From the NCBI GenBank assembly GCA_027946365.1, contig JAPEUQ010000001.1, forward strand, positions 2,170,001 to 2,234,000: 64,000 nt of DNA, given 5' to 3'. Positions 22,316-32,762 of this stretch are shown here, in pieces. The notes under the pieces are model-generated. The model saw nothing but the letters and a program-made list of their open reading frames with translations, was not told the DNA's origin and did not search any database. The DNA is from Kalmusia sp. IMI 367209. Its lineage: Eukaryota > Ascomycota > Dothideomycetes > Pleosporales > Didymosphaeriaceae. How positions within the stretch are numbered: position 1 is the first letter of the stretch; each line of letters begins with the position of its first letter. The position numbers were made by a program, and so were the translations under genes.

Positions 22316-23777
22316 GATGCGCCGTTTGGAGGGCGAAGTGCTTGGTGGCTGCGGACTTGCAATTTGTGCGGTTCTCAGGGGCTTGGTTGATGGTCGTGCT
22401 TGAGATGATACCCCTTGAGCGCTTGACGATGTTGAGAGAGAAGCGGAGTACTTCATGAGGCACGATGTCTTAGGATATTTTGTGTAGCCAAAAGGCTTGT
22501 AGTAGATGGTTAGCAGATAGGCATTGGACAGAATTGGATAGGAATGGTATGTCAGAGAGGACATCTCAATATCACAGCACACACACACACACACACATAC
22601 GAGAAATTGCATTAAGCTGCTCAAAACTGTTCCAACACACTAACTTTTTACGGGCATACATAACAGCGGTAAGAACGTATGTCGAAGTTGCCACCAAAGG
22701 CAGCTCAGGACTTCAGCTATAAAGTCTCCGACACCGTTCTACTTCGTGATCATCAGCAGAGTACATTCGTCTTTCATTGATCAACATGTGATTAATGTTA
22801 CCGAGCGTTCAGCTTCCTGATAATCATATTTGTCCTAGAGTGTAAGTCGCACAAGCTTACTGTTACACGCCTCGGCCAGCCTCCCAAATCAAGAAGGACA
22901 GCCCAGCAACCTCGTCTTGGGCACGGCGGCAAACCCCATACAGAAGGTAATGTGTTCCTTTCCATACAACCGGATGAGATCGAACGTGTGCTCTTAGTTC
23001 TCGCCGCGTGATCGAAGCGCGTTCCAATTGCTCTGCCTGGAATGGCTGTGTAAACCGACACCCTGTTCAAGTGAGGGCTACTCATCTGTGAAGTGAATCA
23101 AATTCAAATGCTTTGGAATGTCAGACTCGTACGTGTAGCTTACGGATCTCCTTGGGAGGTGCCAAGGCCACAGCCATCTACGCCTCTTAGGCTCCTCCGA
23201 CACCCTTATTCACGAATCTTTAATCCCGATGCAAACAACTTATAGACTTAAATCCAAACGACTTATGTGATGGGATTATTCATGTCTCATGAAAATTCCT
23301 GATGAAGTTGTCACGCAAGCCTTCGACCAAGCCACTTACTGGAGGCGGCACAGACGGTGTCACGGGGAGTTGACAAACGAGACACAACAGATTCCAGCAG
23401 CCCCTTCTCATGGGTATAGGTGTACATTGAGATGATTGGACTATATTACGAGCCGTGGGTGTCGTGTGGATGGTGCGCGCGGTCACCTAGGTCAAAGAGC
23501 CTAGAGTAACGAGAGTGCACATCTGTCACTGTCACATCGACTATCGACTGCCATGACAGTCATGCCGTGCAGACGCATCCCTTGTCTTACCTGCCCGTAA
23601 TAGGTAAGCCAAAGATTGCGATTCTTGTCTCGGCGCATGTTTGGGCTGTTCTTTACCTCTTTGCCTGCCTGACCAACGCACCTTCCCCACCGAACCTCAC
23701 CTTCGACTCTTCGACTTTCGCCACCCCGGCCGCCTTTGCCCTAATCGGATCTTCTATCAACTGAACTCATTCATTGA
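22316..23777. other. Intergenic region upstream of the permease
   Basis: About 1.46 kb with no supported gene. It contains a CA microsatellite (22578-22597) and the promoter of the amino-acid permease. The final 150 bases are rich in CTT/CTTT and CACC, typical of a fungal leader. Confidence 0.5.
22578..22597. repeat. (CA)10 microsatellite
   Basis: Twenty bases of uninterrupted CA repeat about 260 bp downstream of the BTB stop codon. Confidence 0.9.
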
Positions 23778-25901
23778 ATGATGATGGATGACCATCCTGA
23801 ATACAGCTCTTCGAACGAGAAGTCTGCATCGGTTGCTGCTGAAGGTCAAGTTCACCATGGGGACTATGGCGCAGAGACCGAGCTGCAGAGGCGGCTCTCA
23901 ACCCGACATGTAACGATGATTGCTCTGGGTTCCTCAATTGGCATGGGATTGTGGCTTGGCTCTGGCAAGTCTTTAGCTTCGGGTGGCCCTGTGGGTGAGT
24001 CAATCCATGTCGCTAAGTCGTGCGAGCAGTACCCATACTAATCACAGTGGTATGCAAGGCATCTTCCTAGGCTACCTCCTTTCCGGATCGATGATCTGGG
24101 CTGTCAGTCACTCGATTGGAGAAATGGCCGTCATGTATCCTCTTCCCCTCGGCCTTTGTCCAATGGACGAGCAAGTTCGTTTGTCCTTCCGCTGCTTTCG
24201 CTCTCGGGTGGGCATACTGGTTCAACTACGTCGTCACCATCGCCAATGAATTGCAGGCTACCTGTACTGTACTGGGCTTCTGGACGCACCAAGTTCCCAA
24301 TGCCGCGTGGATCACTATCTTTTGGGCAGTTGTCGTCTTGGTTAACATTTTCGGTGTCAATATCTTTGGTGAAGTCGAAGTTATTTGCTCCTCAATCAAA
24401 TTCGGCTGGATCTTTGTCGTCATCGTTTCGTTGATAGGTAGGTAACCTTTTAGGTCGATGCATATGAGTACTGACCCATATATAGCGGTCTCTGCGGGTG
24501 GTGCACCTGGCCATGGCTCCATCGGGTATTTCCACTCATCAGTGACCTGATCTTCTCGTATGCTAATTATACAGATTTCGATATTGGAAGTCTGATTCGT
24601 TCACGCATGGCTTCAAAGGCTTTCTCTCGGTCATGTGAGTAATGTTGAGGTACAAAGTGAGCGTTTCTCGATCAAACGATGGTCACGAGTGCTCGAATCT
24701 TTCGGATCAGAGACAAGATCGCTGAGACACCTATGTGCCTAGCTCCCTTCGAAGAAATATTCTGACACTGTCCATCCACAGGCCTACGTGTATCTTTGCC
24801 ATGGCTGGCTCGGAGAATTGTGGTCTGGTAAGTACTCCCGTGAGCAATTTGTGCGCACAGTCGAAATGTAACAAAGAAACTGGATATTGCCCTCGGTCGA
24901 TACATCCAGTGGCCCACTGAGTTATTGTAAAGAATCAGATACGACACCCTAGACATTTCCCCTCTATTACCTAAACATACCGTCTGTGAATCACAATCAC
25001 TAATCAACATTCCATCATTCAGGTAGCCGCCGAAACCAGGAACCCTAAAAAGTCTGTCCCTCGCGCAGTAGGCTCTATTTGGCTCCGTCTGACCCTCTTC
25101 TACGTTCTTGGGGCTCTGATGGTCACGATCAATGTCGATCCCCATAACAAAAACATTTTTGGTCAAGCCGGCACGAATGCTTCTCCCTTCGTCATCGCAT
25201 ACCGAGAGGCTGGGCTCCCGGCCCTTGCGCACACGATGAACGTCGTCATCTTCATATCCGTCATATCGACTGGCACAATCAACGCTTATGGCGGTAGCCG
25301 CAACATACTTGGTCTTGCACATCTCGGTATGGCGCCAAAGCAATTCAAACACGCAGACGCAACAGGTCGCCCCTGGTACGGCCTTGCGCTGACAATCGTT
25401 CTTGGTGGTGGGCTCGCATACCTCAACGTGGGAAACAGCTCCGCAGACGTGTTCACTTGGCTCTCCAACATGACGTCTCTCTTCACACTCTTTGGCTGGG
25501 GATTGATCTGCCTTGCCCACATTCGGTTCCGCCACGCATGGCATGCTCAAGGGCGCTCAGACGCTGAGCTCCCCTGGAAGTCGTGGACATATCCCTACGC
25601 GGCATGGTGGGGCTTCATTTGGTGCATTGTTCTTTTCGTTGTCGAATTCTATCTTGCCGTGTGGCCGTTGGGTGAAGCACCTTCGGCTAAAGGCTTCTTC
25701 GGAACCTTTGTGTCGGCGATTGTCATCTTGGTTTCATACTTGGGCGCGAGGCTTTACTACAGAGGTCCGTGGTGGGTGAAGCTCACAGACATCAACTTGG
25801 ATGACAACAGGCGCTTCTATTCTGAGGCTGAGGTGAAGAAGGTGTACAAGAAGGGACTTCGAGGCAAAGCGGAGAAGGTGCTCGGATTTGTCTTCAACTG
25901 A
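23778..25901 (+). CDS. Amino-acid permease, YAT family, frame broken by one excess C at 24145-24148
   Basis: Six exons: 23778-23994, 24059-24437, 24486-24525, 24575-24634, 24782-24827 and 25023-25901, with GT..AG introns of 64, 48, 49, 147 and 195 nt. The exon sum is 1,621 nt = 3n+1, so about 539 residues when one base is discounted. The family signature is clear: [21 protein letters not shown] (first helix), [69 protein letters not shown]-like [18 protein letters not shown], and [17 protein letters not shown]. Fungal YAT permeases import amino acids across the plasma membrane by proton symport with about 12 helices (family knowledge). The break lies between [10 protein letters not shown] and [10 protein letters not shown] at CTTCCCCTCG, where dropping one C restores the frame; no intron can explain it. 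Substrate specificity cannot be read from the sequence. Confidence 0.87.
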
Positions 25902-26744
25902 TTAAGAACAGGGCTTGTAGAGTAATGGCTTGAGGCAGATTCTATGCGCCGTATATGTGCTTGATAGCACATTTGAGACTCCCTGTGATTATGGTAAGGT
26001 TATCTAGCATCTATAACGATGTTCAGAGCAGCTGTTTACCTATTACACAACTCCTGGTTTATGATCTCCCCATAGGTGAACGACTGGATGTTCACTGGTC
26101 TGGATCTCTCATCAAGCTGGCTGCACTAGACTCTCGAGAGATAGTGACGATGCTATGGCCTTGTCCTTGTGATTGTACCGATGACGGCGCACTGGGAAAG
26201 TGACGCCCACATTGTCTCGATTTGTTCTTACCACTCGACATTCTATGGCCTCTATGGTGATCACACCCTCCTAGTTCTTCCTCGTGGAGGATATCTGCTC
26301 GATCGTGTGTTCCATTCTCACGTGGTCCTTTTCACAACTCATATGTATGGATTCTGTAGAACAGTGTGTAAGAGAGGTAATCCGAATCAGAAGGTGACAG
26401 TATGCAACACGAATACCTGTGACCAAAATCATGATATGCTTTTACATAATTGTCTTTCGCTAAATTTTGCTGATTGCCTTCAAGAGAGGACAGCTACTAA
26501 ACACACAAACGTTAAAAGGGCTTCAAGTGCTCAAAACCCTGACCCAAGCCACGCACGCTGTCTATTCCGCTCTAGAAGTTCCATGCTTACGCGAACTTCT
26601 AGAAATACATTATGAGAAGTCGCTCAAATGATGCAATATGCAGGACTCTCCCAGCGGGAAAAGAAACTCGTTACCATGCATCGTGTCGCTAATAAATACA
26701 TGTCCCACACGGAGGACCCTCCACTTTATCGCTTTTCACTTCTT
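25902..26744. other. Convergent intergenic region between permease and MscS channel
   Basis: 843 bases between two 3' ends. It holds a perfect 11-bp inverted repeat (26571-26603) and no supported gene. An open frame of about 148 codons at 26169-26615 has no recognisable content and is judged accidental. Confidence 0.55.
26571..26603. repeat. Perfect 11-bp inverted repeat with 11-nt loop
   Basis: TCTAGAAGTTC (26571-26581) pairs with GAACTTCTAGA (26593-26603). It would form an 11-bp hairpin in either transcript's 3' flank, about 140 nt past the MscS stop codon on the minus strand. The right arm plus the next base also contains TTCTAGAA, a minimal heat-shock-element-like unit. Confidence 0.8.
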
Positions 26745-29678
26745 CTATGGTCTATACGGATGTTGATGTTCGGGTGATGCTGGAGACGCGGGAGAAGTTG
26801 CCCGGTAGGGGTTGTTGGTTGACGTTGACGGCGTCGGCCGCAAGGCTCCCGACGCTTGTGGCGAGCGCTGTTGCTGTAGCTGTATAGTTGGGGTGTTGCT
26901 GCTCTGGTTGCGTGGAGGTGGAGGAACCATGGTCTGATACTGGTACTCCTCGATGTGGCCAGTAGAGATTGAACTTGGTGATGCTGGTGTTCGCGGTGCA
27001 GATTGAGGCGGAGGTGCGTAGGGGGTGTTGAAGTTCTGATGTTGTGTAGACGGATTCACGGCGAGAGGGAGCGGAGGCATGCCTTGCCGTGGCTCTGTGC
27101 TGAAAGCACTGGTAGACGGTGAGAGGGTGGCGCCTCCCTTACGACGACCGCTGCTGCTAGCTTTGTGAAGGAGACCGCGCAGATCATCGATTTCTGGGCG
27201 ACCTCCACTCATACTAGGACGACCGTCCATGCTGGGGCGACCAATGGTACTGGCATCATCGCCTCGTGTGTTCCAAGTATCATCACGGACGGCATCTACA
27301 CCGGGCTTGCGATTGTTGATCTGATTGATAGCGGCACCCTCGGATCCAGCGCCAAGGTAGTCAGTCCCTGTCGATTTGCCCTGGTCCTCGTTCCCGTCCT
27401 TCTTCGTAGGGTACATGCGAGAGGCATCCTTATCATCGAGGTATTTCTGTCGAACTGCTTGGGCTGCCTCTGGAGAGATAGCTACCGACCATGAAGGCTT
27501 ATTAGCATCGCCGAGAGCAGCGTCACTGCCACCAGGACCGGCAATTGGAACCTTGCGAAGGGCCACAACTAAGGCACACATGAACTTCGACCTTCGGGCC
27601 GCGCGAAGACTCTCGTTGGACCAGTTGCTCTTATGACGAATTTCACAGCGCAGCTCCAGCTTATTCATTTCGGCAATACCAACAACTTCAACCTCAATGT
27701 CAGGGTGGAAATCGCGGCTATTCTGAGAATCCCGCACGAAGGTCGCCATCTCCTGTTTCAAAGCGCTAATGTCTTCAAAGGATGTGTCGAAAGCACAGAA
27801 GATAGAAACTTGCTCCCTCATAGCCTTACTACGGGTGATGTTCTCTACCCATAAGTTATTGAGGACGATGTTTGGCGTCTGAACAATTTTGCCGTTGTTG
27901 ATGCGCTTGAAGACAGTGTAAAGGAGAGAGATGTGTTCGACTGTGAACTGATCCGTAGCGATGTCTACCCGGTCACCAATGTCGTAAGGATGCTTTACGA
28001 AGAGGAAGATGCAAGAACCGAGGACTTCCTGGCAGGTAGCAGCAAAAACAAAAAGATAGAGAAAGTAAAGCGGTGGCGGACGTTGCAAGCGTCGTTGTGA
28101 AGCTTGGACTGAGGAAGCAGACTGTACACTGTTAATATTTATTTTGCCCTGTACACGATCAAAAATGCTCGGGCAAAACTTACCAATGACGAAGATGCAG
28201 ACCACAAAGACGATGGTGAACAACAAAGCGTCGAGGGCATTGATGGCCTGATCGACGTCATGCATGCTAGATGCGATGGATTTGCGCTCTCTTCCAAACT
28301 CAGCCACGGTCATGATCATTTCTTCGAGAGAGATGTCGCCGTTGCCATCCTTGTCAAGTGCACCAAAGCACTCCTCTGCCTCATGTTGGCGACCAGCGCC
28401 CATGACCTCAGCAAGATCCTCTTGGTATAATTCATTTTTCCCTTCGACAACGAACGAGAGCCAGATACGCCTGGCCAAAGCCTCAGCGGAACGGTTGTTC
28501 TCCAAAGCTTCCAAGACGATCGAGTGTGCCGAGTTGGGGTCGAAAACTTTCTTGCCGGTAATTTCCCTGTGCAACGGCACCAAACACACCGGTGACCTTG
28601 TCTCCTACGCGTCCCACATTCTGGAGTAAACGCATGGGAGTCTTCGAACCGGAGCGATTGTGACCCATGGTCGCTTTCCTACTTCCTCCTATGACAAATG
28701 GCAAGCTATCCTGGATGATGTAATCCTCTTCGGCGAATTCGTTACAATACTCGGGGAAGAGAGCGCGAGAGGCATCATACATCTGACCCAAAAGGTAGAT
28801 GTTGCGCTTGGAATCCTTGATCTTGGTATCAAATTGCTTCCTGTGATAGCTGATACTGATCAACTGGATTAGCACTCGCTCAGCAAGTATGATACATGTG
28901 CACACGAGCAGAGCTAGCAGAACAGATCCCACTTTGCTCATCCAAGACGGCTCAGGCTTGCCCTCTCTACCTTGTACGATGAGGACTTGGTACGTAACCT
29001 GATTGACAATCATCCAAAAAAACGAAAGATAGGGGCTTCTCGAGAGCGGCAAGTAGTTGCACGTATTTCTTGATACCTGGACTAACGACGCCGACAAGGA
29101 ACTCGAAAATCCGGGGTAGAAAGTGAGCAACAATCTTGCATGCCCAGAAACTCAGCCAGACTATTATGAAGGTTAGCGCTAGTAGCATCTGGTTGAAGGA
29201 GGAGCGTACTGATTTCGATCCAAATGAAAAAGCGCTTTGGTTCCGCGCCATTCACACCGCCGATCCTAGCCTTCTTCGAGATGACGCCGGTGGTAGCGAG
29301 GATGATGGGTATAGCCAGAATAAGAGCCAACGGAGCTACATAGATCATATACCGCGTGACAATGCTGAAGTTGAGGATCTTCATGTAAAACTTGCCCATG
29401 CGGTTGAGGGCTGTCTTCTCCTCGTCGTCTCCGCCGGTGGCAGCGCTGTAACCCTCCTTGGAATCGACTTTTTGCACACGCCGCCTTCCATGGAAGAGGC
29501 CTCTCTTTTCGCTCGTCTGCTCTTCCTTGAGGGTGGCCGTGTGCGAGGGAGCGTGACTGACGACAGTCTGCAGGGGTATGTCTGTGGTGCCGTTCATGTT
29601 GCCGTTGGCGTCGGGCAGCGGTTGAAAGCCCTGGCGTGAAAGGCGAGAAGACGATCTCTTGGAGAGGTTCGCCGACAT
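26745..29678 (-). CDS. MscS-family mechanosensitive ion channel with EF-hand, carrying three single-base frame breaks
   Basis: Minus strand, ATG at 29678 (MSANLSKRSSSRLSRQ), introns 29161-29209 (49 nt) and 28122-28183 (62 nt), stop at 26745. Order of the product: disordered N terminus; hydrophobic helices (YMIYVAPLALILAIPIIL; WLSFWACKIVAHFLP; VFWMIVNQVTYQVLIVQG; LLALLVCTCIILAERVLI); a Ca2+-binding EF-hand loop DKDGNGDISLEE; then the MscS pore and beta domain (SFTTTLATSATALLSLSF, FVFAATCQEVLGSCIF, HPYDIGDRVDI); and a long Pro/Ser-rich tail. This is the architecture of fungal Msy1/Msy2 channels of the ER, which release Ca2+ under osmotic stress (family knowledge). One excess base each at 29016-29022 (T7 on the coding strand), 28565-28567 (GGG) and 28050-28054 (T5) must be discounted. 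The total of 2,823 nt is 3n, as three insertions predict (about 939 aa). Confidence 0.87.
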
Positions 29679-31269
29679 CGAAGGGCAGCGAGGGGGTATG
29701 GGGTTGCGATACAACGCGTGTCGTCACCGCAGCCAAACGGGTGGGTGATGGAACGTGAACGAAGGTGTGGAGCTGGCGAGCAGCTGAAAGAATAGAAAGC
29801 CGAAGGACCTGTAGAATGCGCGTCGAGCACAAGGTGGGACTTGTGCAGCACAGAAGGTCGGAGGGTGGTCTAATTGAGCAAAGACCAGCTGCTAATCGAT
29901 CGGCACGATTACAAGGCAAATAGAGATGTGCTAAAGAGCGTGGGCTCCCCGGGGGACTGCACCGAGAGACAGGTCACGTCGGGGAAGGGTGAATGGAGGA
30001 CAATGGATGAGGGAAAGGGGAGCAAAGTCTTTCTTGGAGAGCTGCGTTTCTCTTGTCGGAGGACCCATGCAAGATGCAGGTACGGCGCCACAAAGCTATT
30101 TTGAAACAAGCTAAAGTCCGGGAGGGAGCGAATCACCGCGCCCTCGCTGCGTCGCCGAAGCACCAAACCCCCCCGTCTTTTTGCCAATCCGGCCGTCGAA
30201 CGCGCCGCTACCGGTAATCTTCTGCCTCTTCGCGATATTGATGCCGACAAGCTGTCTTGCAGCCGATCTTGCCCACCTCCCCCACCGCCATTGCGTAACA
30301 ACTCGCTTTAGGAGGCGATGTCGCGAGATGAGCAGCCCCAGCACACCCCCCCCTGAGCGGATCAGATCTGGCCTCTGACGTCGCGCTCTTATCGATAGCA
30401 TACCCGCAGTGCCGTGGTCCCGAGCGGAGTTTGTTGGGCGTGCTCGGGGGGGTTGGTGGGGAGCATTGCGTGTGCACGCCTTGCCCTCGAAGGAGCCACC
30501 TCAAAAGTCCGACGACGAGGCGCAGTGCATAGTCGCATAGTGGCATAGTCACACCGTCGTGCCATCGACATATCTACAACCCCGAATCAGGAATGTGGCT
30601 GGCTGGCTGTAGTCGTTCATGTCAAAATCTGGGGTGAGAGCAGCTCACACGCGTCCCCGGTCGCGGGCCACCGACCAGGCAGCTGGGATCCGGGAGGATC
30701 CTGACATTTCCACTTCCATCCCGAGCAAGTTTCATAGGATAAGTGGCACCGACAGAAAGCCTTCAGCTACTCCTGGAGCTGAAGCCATGGGTCAACAGCC
30801 AGTGAGAATTTTTGAGTGAGATTGACATTATACCCCCACAACCCGTCAAAAACGCTCCATTGGCGGGGGGCGCCGCAAAACGACCTACTTCCCACGTCCC
30901 TGCAGCTCTAGCGCAGGGGGGCATTAAGTCGCGAGACGCCTAGCACACAAAAAGCATACAAGCCGCGCAATGCCACACTACAAGATAAACACAGTCGGCA
31001 CTAACAGTGAACACTTTGATGAGCCAGCCAACGAAGGACACAGATGCTTCGGGTGGCAGGAATGCTATTGCGTTTCGCTTATCCTTGCACCGTCTCATGC
31101 CACCGAAACCAACTCTTGACCCACTGAAGGCGCTGAAAACCCATGCTCCCTCGGTAGCCTCTGCCAAAAAATCATAATCCATGTAATTCGTCTCCGTGAC
31201 CACGACTGCTGGTAAAGGGGACTTCTGCTTAACAAAGCATGCGCGACGCTAAGAGCAGCCGTCCACCAC
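29679..31269. other. Promoter side of the MscS gene and intergenic DNA
   Basis: 1.6 kb without a supported gene. A triplicated 8-mer GCATAGTC/GCATAGTG lies at 30527-30550. GC-rich patches and C runs occur near 30.17 and 30.35 kb. The left ~250 bases are probably the leader and promoter of the channel gene. Confidence 0.5.
30527..30550. repeat. Three tandem copies of an 8-mer (GCATAGTS)
   Basis: GCATAGTC, GCATAGTG and GCATAGTC directly adjoin, about 850 bp upstream of the MscS start codon. Confidence 0.8.
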
Positions 31270-32629
31270 TTAGCGCTGTGCTCGAAACGCCATCGATACT
31301 CTCCACAACCAGAGATCCGAAGCTCCAAACGCAGGATCCATTAGAGAACTTCGCTCCGATCTTCGGACGATCTGACTAGAGTAATGATAGGGTTTGTCAA
31401 GGAATTTGTCCTTCAAGGAAAGCTCGGGTACCCAACAATTGTCAAACCACTGCCTCCCACTCTCACCAACCACGTTGTCGTCTTCGGCGTAGAAAACATC
31501 TATCGTCCATGTTCTTTCCCCATAACTCAGTGGCTTCTGCTTTTTGATCACGTCCGACATGAGCGGCACAAAGTCGTCTACGTCGGACCAGTCGTTATAT
31601 GGGCCACTCCACGAGATGCCATGAGGCTTCTTGAGGAATAGCTGGGCATCTCCAGAATGACCCTTGGTCGCCTCTGTCGATTGACGAGCCGTAATCAGTC
31701 GTCGTAGCTCCTCCACCACTCTGTCATCACCGAGATCAAACGTGTCGGCTATATCTTCAACGTCCATGGTAGTCCTTGCGTCTGACGATGAAGAATTGGA
31801 ATCAAATGGTGTGGCTGGTATAGGAGTTGGTTTAGGCATGTCAAGGCGTCGAACATCGTTGCTCGCAGCACCCGACGGTAGAATATGATTTGCGAAGCGG
31901 ACTAGTGATGGAAAAAGGCTGATGAGAGTTGATGGTAGAAGTGCGGTGGCCCTAAGCCGATGGACCTTGGAATGTGAGGGGTGCACCCATGGAGCCTACG
32001 CGATGAGCAGAGGTCTATGGGCTGGAGACTCGAGGTACACTCACAAAGAAGCAGATGTACGGATTTTCCCGAAACAGCAGGTGCGGATACGTCAGTATCG
32101 TGTTCATCGCGTAGACGACGCCTCCACTATGACTAGCGATCGACACATGGCGAATGTCAAGATGTGAAAGAAGACCTGGAATCATTTCTAAAAAACGTTG
32201 AGTGCGTTATGAGATAAACATGTGTAATAGTACTGACCTAGCCACCTAGCTATACGATCACCGACCGGCACAGGTTCGCTGCCACCAATCCCAGGCCTGT
32301 CCGGGTGAATGATGCGAATTCGGTGCTTCTTAGCCTGAAGATCGGAATACGAGTCAGTAAATCTCGTTCAAGAAAATCGCTCTGAGGTTCAACTCTGCAT
32401 GATGCACTTGCAATGCACGTTTGGTTTTACATACTAGTTGGTCCAAAGTAGTGTAAGCCAAGCGACTTCCCATTAAAGCTCCACATAAAAGGACGACTGC
32501 ATTGCTATTCCGCTTGCCAAAGTCTGCGTAAGAGACTCGATAAGGTTTTGTACGACCAATATGTGGATTAGGTGGGAGGGTGTAGACTCGGTAGAATCGC
32601 CTGTCGCGAAGAAAGTCGGCAACTTCCAT
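31270..32629 (-). CDS. Alpha/beta hydrolase fold protein, possibly lacking the catalytic His
   Basis: Minus strand, four exons 32629-32435, 32334-32238, 32187-32045 and 31995-31270 with introns of 100, 50 and 49 nt; the sum is 387 codons (386 aa). Landmarks: AVVLLCGALMGSRLAY (oxyanion region), RIRIIHPDRPGIGGSEP (typical strand-4 'RPG.G.S' motif), nucleophile elbow SIASHSGGVVYA with Ser in S-H-S-G-G, and FYAEDDNVVG carrying the likely acid. The final segment reads VVRRSERSSLMDPAFG, where many relatives have a His one or two residues before the S-L/N-L; no His is visible there. Substrate unknown; a lipid- or ester-cleaving enzyme or a non-catalytic relative are both possible. The upstream region has a triplicated element. 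Confidence 0.83.
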
Positions 32630-32707
32630 ATTGTCCCACGATTGGTGTTACAGTCTCAGCAAATTCGGAACGTCAGTGATATGATAGGAGTAAGAATAAG
32701 TATCATG

Positions 32708-32762
32708 ATGTAGCGAGCTTGTGATGATGCAGCGAGCTTGTGATGGTTTAGTGAGCTTGAGG
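32708..32762. repeat. Three imperfect direct repeats in the hydrolase promoter
   Basis: Units of about 19-20 bp sharing the core AGCGAGCTTGTGATG occur in tandem: two nearly identical copies and a third diverged copy, AGTGAGCTTGAGGT. They lie 80-135 bp upstream of the hydrolase ATG (32629, minus strand), where an activator or repressor array could sit. Confidence 0.75.

Noticed and set aside
26169..26615. 148-codon frame in the convergent region
   Set aside because: Cys/His-rich without pattern, spans the inverted repeat, and shows no gene-like context.
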